Shown in pieces: positions 24,971 through 33,241 of a DNA stretch of 64,000 nt. Source of the stretch: Leptolyngbya sp. PCC 6406. Its GTDB lineage: Bacteria; Cyanobacteriota; Cyanobacteriia; Phormidesmidales; Phormidesmidaceae. The notes under the pieces were generated by a model. The model was not told the DNA's origin. It searched no databases and saw only the letters and a program-made list of their open reading frames with translations. The stretch's first letter is position 1; every line of letters starts with the position of its first letter. The DNA lies in NCBI RefSeq assembly GCF_000332095.2, contig NZ_KI913949.1, forward strand, positions 5,402,651 to 5,466,650. Reading direction: 5' to 3'. Both the position numbers and the translations under genes were made by a program.

Positions 24971-26341
24971 CTATTTACCCTTGGTGTCGTCAAACCAGGT
25001 GACCTGCCAAGCAGACTCTGCTTCTGCTCGTGCCTGCTCCTGCTGGAGCTTTTGGTAGCGAGTGCTGAGACGTTTCAGGCGGATCAGGGTTTCCTGGATT
25101 TTACTGCGGCGTAGGGCGGTCTGGGGGTCGGTGAATTCGATATCCACCAGTCGCAAATTGATGGCAACGAGGTGGGTCATGGATCGCTCTGGGGCGTTCA
25201 TGGCCTCCTCTAGGGGATCTTCGTCCTCATCCTCTAGCAGGTCGTCGTCCTCCCCGTCCTCGTCGTCCTCATCCTCGTCGTCCTCTGAGCGTTCGCGCCC
25301 CATTTCCACAATGACGCTGAGTAGGTTTGGGGTAGCGGGGGCGCTGTCCTCAGAGTCGGACTCTACCGCTGCCGAGAGCACGGCTTCGGGCAAGTCGGGC
25401 AAGATCTGGGCCTGCTTGAGCAGGTGGTTAGAAAGGGTGGAGAGGGTATGCAGAATGCTACGGATTTGTCGCTCTAGCAGCACATGACGTTTCGCCAAGT
25501 GCAAGGGGGAGGGGTGATCGGGGGTTGCTGCTGAGAGGCCCCTCTTGGGTCGGTCTTTGCCCATCGCGGCGGCTAGGACTGCCACGGCATCTGGGGGTAA
25601 GGCTCCTATGAAGGTTTGGGGGTCTGTCGCGTTAGCTTGGTCCTCGGGATCTGCGCCTTCGGGATCTGCGCCTTCGGGATCTGCGCCTTCGGGATCTGGG
25701 TTAAAGGGGGCAGCGTCCCAGTCGGGGCTAGGGATCTGGAGGTCTGCGGTTATCCCTGCCTCTGGTGCGGTAGGGTCGGCGGCGTCTGGGTTCACCCCTT
25801 CTGGGTTCACCCCTTCTGGGTCGGGGATCTCTGGGGCATTTTCTTCGGAACCATCTAGGGCTGGATCCTCTAGGTCTCCTTCTTCTGGGTCTTCTTCTAG
25901 GTCTAAAGATGCGATGGCCCCTTGGGGCCGGTCTCTGACCATCGCAGTGGGCTGCTGTACCTTCAGCGGGAAGAACTCACCCTGGAGGGAAAGTGCGATC
26001 GCATTTCGGGATAACCCGTCTGCGGATTGCAGCAGTAGGCTCAGCGTAGCGGACACATTATCCATGGAAACTAGGGCCTCAATGTGCGATCGCCCTTGAT
26101 CTCCCAACTGGCGTAGCGCCCCTTGGAGTTTTTCCCGATGCCCTACAGAGAGGGCCAGAAATGCCTCAGGATAGGTCTGGGTACAGAGGTGATAGGCTGC
26201 GAGCACTAACTGCTGGCGCACCGCTGCCCCCAATACCTCTAGGTATTGGCCATAGATTTCCTGTAACTTCTCGTCAATCTTGACGGTTTCGGTTGCTACC
26301 GCCGCCAAGTCTTTACGAATCTGATCTAGGCTTCTGGCCAT
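24971..26341 (-). CDS. Acidic conserved protein with tandem repeats, upstream of recG
   Basis: A 456-residue protein of unrecognised family. The N-terminal 120 residues look helical and conserved (MARSLDQIRKDLAAVATETVKIDEKLQEIYGQYLEVLGAAVRQQLVLAAYHLCTQ). The middle is acidic and low-complexity, with PEGADPEGADPEGADPED repeats and PEGVNPEGVNP. A second helical part (LLERQIRSILHTLSTLSNHLL) precedes an Asp/Glu run and a helical tail (INLRLVDIEFTDPQTALRRSKIQETLIRLKRL). Two copies of the 35-bp palindrome lie inside the coding region and are read as AMVRDRPQGAIA and AMGKDRPKRGLS. AGGAGAGG lies upstream of the ATG. A role with RecG is possible but not shown. Confidence 0.65.
   Translation of the reverse strand: MARSLDQIRKDLAAVATETVKIDEKLQEIYGQYLEVLGAAVRQQLVLAAYHLCTQTYPEAFLALSVGHREKLQGALRQLGDQGRSHIEALVSMDNVSATLSLLLQSADGLSRNAIALSLQGEFFPLKVQQPTAMVRDRPQGAIASLDLEEDPEEGDLEDPALDGSEENAPEIPDPEGVNPEGVNPDAADPTAPEAGITADLQIPSPDWDAAPFNPDPEGADPEGADPEGADPEDQANATDPQTFIGALPPDAVAVLAAAMGKDRPKRGLSAATPDHPSPLHLAKRHVLLERQIRSILHTLSTLSNHLLKQAQILPDLPEAVLSAAVESDSEDSAPATPNLLSVIVEMGRERSEDDEDEDDEDGEDDDLLEDEDEDPLEEAMNAPERSMTHLVAINLRLVDIEFTDPQTALRRSKIQETLIRLKRLSTRYQKLQQEQARAEAESAWQVTWFDDTKGK
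25533..25567 (-). repeat. 35-bp palindromic repeat, copy 2
   Basis: In frame inside the acidic protein gene; read on the minus strand it starts GCGATGGGCAAAGACCGACC. Confidence 0.6.
25911..25945 (-). repeat. 35-bp palindromic repeat, copy 3 (best palindrome)
   Basis: GCGATGGCCCC at one end and the complementary GACCATCGC at the other, with a 3-nt centre. It lies in the coding region of the acidic protein, in the same frame as copy 2. Confidence 0.7.
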
Positions 26342-26534
26342 GGGTATGGAAGCCTCTCCTTAGCTCAAGAACTATCTTGGGTTCTACGTCTACTCTCGGG
26401 ATACCACTTTAGAGGATTCCGGCTGCCTTTGGCTTTGGGGTCTATCTCAAGGGTGCGTTATTTCTGCCAGCCAGTACGACTAGTCTGATCCCCTCCCTTG
26501 CATCCAGGCCGCAAGATGGGAGAATAAAAACGGC

Positions 26535-26569
26535 ATGATGGTCACAGACCGACCCTTGAAAGCCATCAC
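26535..26569 (+). repeat. 35-bp palindromic repeat, copy 4
   Basis: ATGATGGTCACAGACCGACC...GCCATCAC directly upstream of the psbP start. It creates a longer open frame (MMVTDRPLKAITTL) in phase with psbP. Confidence 0.55.
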
Positions 26570-26585
26570 AACCCTTACCCCCTCC

Positions 26586-27125
26586 ATGCTGAAACGACTG
26601 GCGACCCTAATCCTTTTGATCACAGCCCTAGCTCTGCAAAGCTGCGTGAGTGCAGGGGCTGGCCTCAAGAGCTACGCCGATACCTACACCGGGTACCAAT
26701 TCCTTTATCCCAACGGCTGGACGCAGGTCAAGGTGGCAGGGGCGGCAGATGTGGTTTTCCACGACATTGTGAACGAGACCGAAAACGTTAGCGTGGTGAT
26801 TAGCACCGTACCCGAAGACCAAACCCTAGAAGGGCTGGGCACCCCCACCGAAGTGGGCTATAAACTCTCCAAAAGTATCAACTTCTTGACAGGGGACGAT
26901 CGCAAGGTAGATCTACTCAGTGCCCAAGCCATTACGAAGGACGACAAGACTTACTACATCCTGGAATACTTGGCGGATTTGCCCTCGGGCCTGCGCCATA
27001 ATTTTGCTAGTGTGATTGTGCGTCAGGGGGAATTGTTTACCTTTAATGCCTCCACCAGTGACGATCGCTGGGAAAAAGTTAAGGACTTAATGAAACAGTC
27101 TGTCGCATCTTTTTCTGTGTACTAG
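26586..27125 (+). CDS. psbP: PsbP family photosystem II lipoprotein (CyanoP)
   Basis: A 179-residue lipoprotein. The signal peptide ends in lipobox LALQSC, with the lipid-bearing cysteine at residue 20. The mature part matches CyanoP: YADTYTGYQFLYPNGWTQV, VVFHDIVNETENVSVVIS, PTEVGYKLSKSI, and the C-terminal RHNFASVIVRQGELFTFNASTSDDRWEK. CyanoP sits on the lumenal side of photosystem II and assists its assembly. ATG 26586 gives a standard signal peptide; the in-frame ATG at 26535 arises from a palindromic repeat and would bury it. The maf gene follows on the same strand, an arrangement seen in other cyanobacteria as far as I recall. Confidence 0.92.
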   Translation: MLKRLATLILLITALALQSCVSAGAGLKSYADTYTGYQFLYPNGWTQVKVAGAADVVFHDIVNETENVSVVISTVPEDQTLEGLGTPTEVGYKLSKSINFLTGDDRKVDLLSAQAITKDDKTYYILEYLADLPSGLRHNFASVIVRQGELFTFNASTSDDRWEKVKDLMKQSVASFSVY

Positions 27126-27181
27126 GGGCTGCGGACAATCAAAGCCAGAGTCCTTGCTATGGAGCGGTTACAGCCCCTAGC
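27122..27181. terminator. Inverted repeat after psbP
   Basis: CTAGGGGCTG, beginning at the psbP stop codon, pairs perfectly with CAGCCCCTAG at 27172-27181. The loop is about 40 nt long and no T-run follows, so this is only a possible terminator. Confidence 0.35.
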
Positions 27182-27227
27182 TTGATTCGGCAGGGCGTGG
27201 TCATGCCTACCCCGCAAAGGTTTCCCC

Positions 27228-27246
27228 ATTAATTGTCCACACGCCC
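27228..27246 (-). repeat. 19-bp repeat, inverse copy of 6707-6725
   Basis: ATTAATTGTCCACACGCCC is the exact reverse complement of the copy near the recombinase gene. Confidence 0.5.
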
Positions 27247-27285
27247 TAACCTCCATCCATCGCCGCCTTTTTAACCCCAATTGCT

Positions 27286-27873
27286 ATGGTTCCGCAGTTT
27301 GTCCTAGCTTCCGCCTCCCCCGCGCGACGGCGACTGCTGGTAGCCGCTGGCATTCAGCCCTTTGTCTGTCCCAGCAATTTTGATGAAGATCAGATCCAAC
27401 TGACGGACCCTGCTGCCCTGGTTCAGGCCCTTGCCTTGGGTAAGGCTCAAGTTGTGGCACCCCAATTTGCCAATGCTCTGGTGCTGGGCTGCGATTCAGT
27501 CTTGGCGCTACACGGTCAGATTTACGGCAAGCCAGAGTCTATTGAGGCCGCGATCTCCCGGTGGCAGCAGATGCGGGGTCAGGTGGGGGAAATTTTCACC
27601 GGCCATGTCATTCTCGACACGGCCCAGCAGCGCCAAGTAAGCCAGTGTGCGGTCACGCGGGTCTTTTTTGCCTCGGTGAATGATGCCCAAATTGCCGCCT
27701 ACGTTGGTTCTGGGGAACCCCTTGGCTCTGCCGGAGCCTTTTCTATTGATGGCAAGGGAGCCTATTTTGTGGAGAAGATTGAAGGCTGTCATACCAATGT
27801 CATTGGTCTCAGTATGCCGATACTGAGACAGCTTTTGGAGCAGTTGGGCTACAGCGTTGCTGACTTTTGGTGA
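27286..27873 (+). CDS. maf: Maf family nucleoside-triphosphate pyrophosphatase
   Basis: A 195-residue Maf protein, which hydrolyses non-canonical or specific nucleoside triphosphates such as dTTP/UTP to monophosphates. The motifs are in order: [18 protein letters not shown] with the phosphate-binding SxSPRR-like loop, the acidic [13 protein letters not shown], the metal-binding [33 protein letters not shown], and the terminal [32 protein letters not shown]. Length and all motifs are normal. It lies downstream of psbP, with a 160-nt gap holding a repeat. Confidence 0.93.
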   Translation: MVPQFVLASASPARRRLLVAAGIQPFVCPSNFDEDQIQLTDPAALVQALALGKAQVVAPQFANALVLGCDSVLALHGQIYGKPESIEAAISRWQQMRGQVGEIFTGHVILDTAQQRQVSQCAVTRVFFASVNDAQIAAYVGSGEPLGSAGAFSIDGKGAYFVEKIEGCHTNVIGLSMPILRQLLEQLGYSVADFW

Positions 27874-28301
27874 ATTCCACCCAGGATTTATTCACCCTTG
27901 AAATTTCTTGATACACTAATACGTGTTCTATTTTTGGTTTTCTAGTCCATAGCTGCGATCATCGTAATAGCCGACATCGCAGGTGTTTTAATTTATACTG
28001 TCCCGCCGCAAAGGCATGGTAGCTCTAGCTTTGAGCATGATTGCTTCATCAAACTTTTATCAGTAGAAATCAATTTCAAAGGAACTGTGAACTATGTGAA
28101 GCTCCCTGAAAGGGACTTTGTAAATACTGTGAATCCGTGCTCTAAATAAGGTTTTTTCTGAGTAATGCTGTTTCTATGGGATCAGTCACCCAAGGTTGGC
28201 GAGTGAAAGCGGCGGACCATCGTCCGTCCTCCAGTTAAACGCTTAGAACGGCACTCGACCTATCCATTGGCAGTCTATGTCTTAGATAGGGCTCCAGGAT
28301 A
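27874..28301. other. 428-bp intergenic region upstream of the Npun_R1517-type gene
   Basis: It is AT-richer than its surroundings and contains no open frame I can support. It probably holds the promoter and a long leader of the next gene. No recognised RNA family is visible. Confidence 0.4.
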
Positions 28302-28604
28302 ATGAACTCTTCTCAACCGTCCGTAGATTCTTCGGTTCGAAATTATGCTCCCCCAGTCACTGTCCCCAAAGTCGGGGTCTATGAATGCGAGGTAAAACTC
28401 AAGTTCCGCCTCATTGAAGAAGACTTAACCACCTGCGATCGCGAAGAACTGCTGCATATTCTGGTGGATGCCTTTACCTACGGCAGTGATGAATACCTAG
28501 AGTCCCTCCACACTGAGATCTCAGTTCACGAACTAGAGGAAGTCCAGGCTTCTCCCGAGATGCGTCGCCAACTCATGCGCCTCCGCAACGTCATCGGTCG
28601 CTAG
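28302..28604 (+). CDS. Npun_R1517-type small regulator (heterocyst-differentiation related)
   Basis: A 100-residue protein with a variable N-terminus and a conserved core: VGVYECEVKLKFRLIEED, REELLHILVDAFTYGSDEYLESLHTEISVHELEE, SPEMRRQLMRLRN. This matches the short cyanobacterial family typified by Npun_R1517, described as related to heterocyst differentiation. The family also occurs in non-heterocystous species, so a general regulatory role is likely. The name is from memory of the family pattern. AGGAT lies just before the ATG. Confidence 0.7.
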   Translation: MNSSQPSVDSSVRNYAPPVTVPKVGVYECEVKLKFRLIEEDLTTCDREELLHILVDAFTYGSDEYLESLHTEISVHELEEVQASPEMRRQLMRLRNVIGR

Positions 28605-28606
28605 GG

Positions 28607-28641
28607 GCGATGGCCCCTGTGGGCCGGTCCTTGGCCATCAC
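28607..28641 (-). repeat. 35-bp palindromic repeat, copy 5
   Basis: GCGATGGCCCC... ...GGCCATCAC directly after the stop codon of the small regulator gene. As a hairpin it might act as a terminator here. Confidence 0.6.
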
Positions 28642-28759
28642 GCATCTGACCTAAGGATTCCTGGCGCAGCTTCTCAGTAAAAAAAGAGCGTCGGGATAGC
28701 ACTGCGGGGGTTTACATGGGTACCCCCTTTGACTATATTGAAGGATGTCAAAGCAATGC

Positions 28760-28832
28760 GCCCCCATCGTCTAGAGGCCTAGGACACCTCCCTTTCACGG
28801 AGGCGACGGGGATTCGAATTCCCCTGGGGGTA
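28760..28832 (+). tRNA. trnE: tRNA-Glu (anticodon TTC)
   Basis: A 73-nt cloverleaf. The acceptor GCCCCCA pairs with TGGGGGT, the D-arm is TCTAGAGGCCTAGGA, and the anticodon arm CTCCCTTTCACGGAG has TTC in the loop. The T-arm is GGGGATTCGAATTCCCC, and the discriminator is A. CCA is not encoded. In cyanobacteria this tRNA also supplies glutamate for tetrapyrrole synthesis. Confidence 0.96.
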
Positions 28833-28855
28833 TTGGATTTAGGCAATGACGAAAC

Positions 28856-28888
28856 AAGCCCCGCAAGCGCCAAAAGCTTGCGGGGCTT
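28856..28888 (+). terminator. Rho-independent-type terminator after tRNA-Glu
   Basis: AAGCCCCGCAAGC and GCTTGCGGGGCTT form a perfect 13-bp stem with a 7-nt loop, followed by ATGTTTT. It lies 24 nt after the tRNA. Confidence 0.8.
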
Positions 28889-29038
28889 ATGTTTTGGACT
28901 CTGTTGTATTTTGTAAGGAACCCCCAATTAATCCCAACTATCTGTATCCGGCCCCGGAATCCAGGCCGGATTCTAGGCCCCATTTTAGGCACAGGGTTGA
29001 GGATGGATCTCTTACCGTAAGCCCCAGGGACGACGCCC

Positions 29039-32000
29039 TTGCCCAGAATCTTCGACAACATTGAGCAAAAATTACACCCAGCCCTGACCAGTGCCTTAGA
29101 TACGGCCTACCGGGCAGACTTCTGTGTGGGTTATTTCAACCTACGGGGCTGGGAGCAGATTGCCACCCACATCAACCCATTGGCCGGTGGAGAGGGAGCC
29201 TGTTGTCGTCTTCTAATCGGCATGAACAAACTGCCCCAGGAAGAGCTGTATGACTCTCGCAGTCTCCTCTCTGGTCAGGCGGGCATCGACAATCGCCAGG
29301 TGATTCAGCTCCGAAAACGCATTGCCCAAGAATTTCGCCAGCAGTTGGCCCTGGGGGTTCCCAACAATCGAGAAGAAGCTGCCTTTCGCCGCCTCAGTGC
29401 CCAGCTCAAGGCCAAGAAACTGGTGGTGAAGCTGTTCCTGGGCCACAGTCTGCACGCCAAGCTCTATCTGGTGCATCGCCACGATGCCCACAGCCCCACC
29501 GTGGGGTTCCTGGGCAGCAGCAACCTCACCCTATCGGGCCTGTCTTACCAAGGGGAGCTGAATGTCGATGTCCTAGAGCATGATGCCTGCGAAAAATTGC
29601 AGCGGTGGTTCAACGATCGCTGGGCCGACCATTGGTGCTTCGACATCTCTGAAGACCTGGCCGACCTGATTGACTCCAGTTGGGCCAGGGAACAGCAGCC
29701 ACCGCCCTATCACATCTACTTGAAGATTGCCTATCACCTCTCCCAGGAGGCCAGAGCGGGACTGTCGGAGTACAAGATTCCCCGCGAGATTGATGCCCAG
29801 CTCTTTGAGTTTCAAAAGGCGGCGGTGCAGATTGCCGCTCACCATGTCAATCGCCGGGGTGGGGTGCTGATTGGTGATGTGGTGGGCTTGGGCAAGACCC
29901 TGGTGGGAGCCACCCTCGCCCGCATCCTGCAAGAAGATTACTTTCTGGAAACCCTGATTATCTGCCCCAAGAATCTGGTCTCGATGTGGCAGGACTATGT
30001 GGATCGGTACCGATTGCTAGCCAAGGTACTGTCGATTAGTCGCGTGCAACATGAGCTACCGGAACTGCGGCGCTACCGGGTGGTGCTGATTGACGAAAGC
30101 CACAACCTGAGAAATCGGGACGGCAAGCGCTATCGAGCGATTCAGGAATACATTGCCATCAATGAGTGTCGCTGCATTCTGCTATCAGCCACCCCCTACA
30201 ACAAAACCTATCTGGACTTGTCCGCTCAACTGCGGCTGTTTGTCCCGGAAGATCAAGACTTGGGTATCCGCCCTGAGGTGTTTCTGAGCCAAATCGGGGG
30301 GGAACTGGAGTTTATTCGCAAGCACCAGGCAGCGGTGCGATCGCTACGGGCCTTCGAGCTGAGCGACCACGCTGACGACTGGCGCGACTTGATGAAGCTC
30401 TACATGGTGCGGCGCACCCGCAGCTTTATCCAAACCAACTATGCCAAAACCGAGGAACAACTCCCCCTGGACAAGGAGTGGCAACAGCGTCCTCCCCGCA
30501 AATATCTAGAATTCCCCAATGGGCAGCGGGCCTATTTTCCCGATCGTCGCCCCCAAACCATCAAATTTCAGGCGGAGGAGGAGGGCAACCCCTATGGAAG
30601 GCTCTACTCAGAGGCGGTCGTCGAGGCGATTAATGGTCTGAGTCTGCCGCGCTATGGATTGGGCAACTATGCCATCTCAACCCGCAATCGCAAGCTCACC
30701 CCCAGCGAAGAGCAGCAACTTAAAGGCTTGTCACGGGCGGGAAAACGACTGATGGGCTTTAGCCGCACCAATTTGTACAAGCGGCTAGAAAGCGGCGGCC
30801 CCGCCTTTATTCAGTCCCTCGATCGCCACATTTTGCGGAATTACATCTTTCTCCATGCCATTGAACAGGGCTTAGACCTGCCCATTGGCAGTCAGGAGGC
30901 TTCCCTATTGGATACCCGCAACAATGATGAGGATGCCGATGCCCTGGCCGCCAGCTTTTTTGACGTGGAAGCTGAAGAGGAAGCGACCGAGAACGAAGCC
31001 GCCCCCGATCCGGCAGATGCGGACTATCGACGACGGGCAGCGGCGGTATATGACCAATACGCCACTCGCTACCAACGCCGCTTTAAGTGGATCAAGCCGG
31101 GACTCTTTAAGGTGGCGCTGAAGAAGGACTTGCTCGCCGATGCCGAGGTGTTGACGACCATTTTGCAAACCTGCGGCCCTTGGCAGGCACATCAAGATAC
31201 CAAGTTAGGGGCGCTCATTGACCTGATCACCCACCAGCATCCAGCGGAAAAGGTGTTGGTCTTTACCCAGTTTGCCGACACCGTTCGCTACCTGACGGCG
31301 GAACTGAAGCAGGCGGGCATTGCCGCCATTGCCGGAGTGACGGGGGATGATGACAACCCCGCCGCGATCGCATGGCGCTTTAGCCCCCGCAGCAACCAAA
31401 AATCGATTCCTGCCTCGGAGGAACTGCGGGTACTGATTGCCACCGATGTCCTTAGTGAGGGCTTGAACCTGCAAGACTGCGCCATCATCGTCAACTACGA
31501 CCTGCCCTGGGCCATTATTCGCCTGATTCAGCGGGCGGGGCGGGTGGATCGCATCGGCCAGACCGCCGATACGATCCGCTGTTACTCTTTCCTTCCCGTG
31601 GAGGGGGTGGAGCGCATCATTCGCCTCCGGAGTCGGCTGCGCCAGCGGCTTCAGGAAAACGCCGAAGTAGTGGGCACCGATGAGGCGTTCTTTGAGGACG
31701 AGATCGACGAGCAGACCATCCTCGACCTGTATCACGAGAAGTCCGACATCCTGGACGGTGAGGCCGATGCTGAGGTAGACCTGACCTCGGAGGCATACCA
31801 GATTTGGAAAAATGCCATCGATGCCGATCCGTCCCTGAAGCAGACCATCGAGAACCTGCCCCCGGTCGTCTACTCGACCCGTGCCCACACCCCAGCGCCG
31901 GGGCAACCGGAGGGGGTGCTGGTGTATCTGAAGACCTCGGAGGGCAATGACGCGCTGGCACTCATCGATCGCAACGGCACCAGCGTCACACAGTCACAAC

Positions 32001-32437
32001 TGGCGATTTTGCGGTTAGCCCAGTGTGAGCCTGATACCCCAGCAATTCCCAGAGATCCTCAGCATCACGAGCTGGTCAGCAAGGGGGCAGCGCATATTCT
32101 GGAGGAGGAGAAGAGTTCTGGCGGGCAACTGGGGCGACCCTCTGGAGCCCGGTTCCGCACCTATGAACGGCTGAAGCGCTATGCCCAGGCAGTGAAGGGG
32201 ACGCTGTTTGAGTCGCAGGATTTGGTGAATGCGATCGACCTGGTTTATCGCTATCCCCTGCGGCAAACGGCGACGGATCAGCTCAATCGCCAGCTCAAAA
32301 GCGGCATTGATGATGCGCAGCTAGCGGATTTGGTAGTGGCGCTCTATCAGGATGAGCGGCTATGCCTGGTGCAGGAAAGTGAGTGCGATCGCGAACCCCA
32401 AATCATTTGTTCAATGGGGCTGTTTCAGCAACGCTAA
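29039..32437 (+). CDS. PLD-like plus SNF2-type helicase protein
   Basis: A 1132-residue protein. An N-terminal phospholipase-D-like domain is visible at 20-200 (H139-x-K141 in HAKLYLV, then GSSNLTLSG). A superfamily-2 helicase of the SNF2/RapA style follows: Walker A GDVVGLGKT (279-287), DESH (352-355), SATPYNK, and the C-terminal lobe FTQFADT, ATDVLSEGLNLQ and QRAGRVDRIGQ (831 onwards). A central insertion contains an acidic stretch, and the C-terminal 250 residues are unassigned. Such PLD-helicase proteins occur beside restriction or defence genes. TTG 29039 is the only plausible start (in-frame TAA at 29018-29020; AGGGA upstream). The next gene, with a restriction-endonuclease fold, follows after 64 nt and is a likely partner. 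Confidence 0.82.
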   Translation: MPRIFDNIEQKLHPALTSALDTAYRADFCVGYFNLRGWEQIATHINPLAGGEGACCRLLIGMNKLPQEELYDSRSLLSGQAGIDNRQVIQLRKRIAQEFRQQLALGVPNNREEAAFRRLSAQLKAKKLVVKLFLGHSLHAKLYLVHRHDAHSPTVGFLGSSNLTLSGLSYQGELNVDVLEHDACEKLQRWFNDRWADHWCFDISEDLADLIDSSWAREQQPPPYHIYLKIAYHLSQEARAGLSEYKIPREIDAQLFEFQKAAVQIAAHHVNRRGGVLIGDVVGLGKTLVGATLARILQEDYFLETLIICPKNLVSMWQDYVDRYRLLAKVLSISRVQHELPELRRYRVVLIDESHNLRNRDGKRYRAIQEYIAINECRCILLSATPYNKTYLDLSAQLRLFVPEDQDLGIRPEVFLSQIGGELEFIRKHQAAVRSLRAFELSDHADDWRDLMKLYMVRRTRSFIQTNYAKTEEQLPLDKEWQQRPPRKYLEFPNGQRAYFPDRRPQTIKFQAEEEGNPYGRLYSEAVVEAINGLSLPRYGLGNYAISTRNRKLTPSEEQQLKGLSRAGKRLMGFSRTNLYKRLESGGPAFIQSLDRHILRNYIFLHAIEQGLDLPIGSQEASLLDTRNNDEDADALAASFFDVEAEEEATENEAAPDPADADYRRRAAAVYDQYATRYQRRFKWIKPGLFKVALKKDLLADAEVLTTILQTCGPWQAHQDTKLGALIDLITHQHPAEKVLVFTQFADTVRYLTAELKQAGIAAIAGVTGDDDNPAAIAWRFSPRSNQKSIPASEELRVLIATDVLSEGLNLQDCAIIVNYDLPWAIIRLIQRAGRVDRIGQTADTIRCYSFLPVEGVERIIRLRSRLRQRLQENAEVVGTDEAFFEDEIDEQTILDLYHEKSDILDGEADAEVDLTSEAYQIWKNAIDADPSLKQTIENLPPVVYSTRAHTPAPGQPEGVLVYLKTSEGNDALALIDRNGTSVTQSQLAILRLAQCEPDTPAIPRDPQHHELVSKGAAHILEEEKSSGGQLGRPSGARFRTYERLKRYAQAVKGTLFESQDLVNAIDLVYRYPLRQTATDQLNRQLKSGIDDAQLADLVVALYQDERLCLVQESECDREPQIICSMGLFQQR

Positions 32438-32501
32438 ACTTTAGGCGACAGCCTTAGCTCATGATACTGTGTGCCGCCGCGTACTCCCTTGGAAAAGAAC
32501 T

Positions 32502-33140
32502 ATGGTCAGCGTCATCCCTGCCAATCAAGTCTCCCTAGCTCTATTAGAGGAAAGATACGGCCTCCAAGAGGCTGACCAGACAGACTTCTTTTCAGAATGG
32601 CAAACGGGGCTAGAGGAACTGACCGAACTAGAAAAGCAGTATCTTGATCGGGTTAAAACCCATTTCAAACGCCTCCTCAAAAGCCCCCCACTGTTAGAAA
32701 ACAGCGTCAAAATGGTGGTACTCTCACCGCTGCTGGATATGGCAGGGTTCTACGATGACCCGTTCCACCTGCGTTCCGAGGTGGGTGTGGAAGTGACTGC
32801 TGAGGATGAAGGGGAGGTGATTCGCGGCAAAATTGATGTCTTGGTGCTAAAGCATCGGTTTTGGATCCTCGTGGTGGAAGCAAAACGCAGTGATTTTGAT
32901 GTGAATATTGCGACGGCTCAAGCGCTGGCCTATATGCTGGCAAATCCAGAGGCAGGAAAGCCGAGTTTTGCCATGGTCAGTAATGGCCAGAGTTTTTTGT
33001 TTCTAAAACTGACGAAAGCGCCGCATTCCCGGTATGGCAATTCACGCCTGTTTTCCCTGGTTAGTCCGGGCAATGATCTCTATAAGGTGCTGAAGATAAT
33101 GAAGTCTCTGGGGCAATTAATTGGGGCGGAAACGGCTTAG
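32502..33140 (+). CDS. Restriction-endonuclease-fold protein (HsdR-N-like)
   Basis: A 212-residue protein. The N-terminal helical part (FFSEWQTGLEELTELEKQYLDRVKTHFKRLLK) is followed by VKMVVLSPLLDMAGFYDDPFHLRSE and a PD-(D/E)XK core. In that core D112 is in GKIDVLV, and E126 and K128 are in ILVVEAKRSD. A final segment, ALAYMLANPEAGKPSFAMVSNGQSFLFLKL, follows. The same pattern occurs in type I R-subunit N-termini and in stand-alone cyanobacterial proteins. It probably nicks or cuts DNA, perhaps with the adjacent PLD-SNF2 helicase as motor. GGAAAAG precedes the ATG. No methylase gene is seen. Confidence 0.78.
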   Translation: MVSVIPANQVSLALLEERYGLQEADQTDFFSEWQTGLEELTELEKQYLDRVKTHFKRLLKSPPLLENSVKMVVLSPLLDMAGFYDDPFHLRSEVGVEVTAEDEGEVIRGKIDVLVLKHRFWILVVEAKRSDFDVNIATAQALAYMLANPEAGKPSFAMVSNGQSFLFLKLTKAPHSRYGNSRLFSLVSPGNDLYKVLKIMKSLGQLIGAETA

Positions 33141-33241
33141 GATGTGCCGGAAAAATTATGGTAGTGTCGCCGACACAACTTCCGTTTTCGTTGATAAGAA
33201 AGGGTGGAAATTCCCAAAACATTGGAACTGAGACACAGAAA

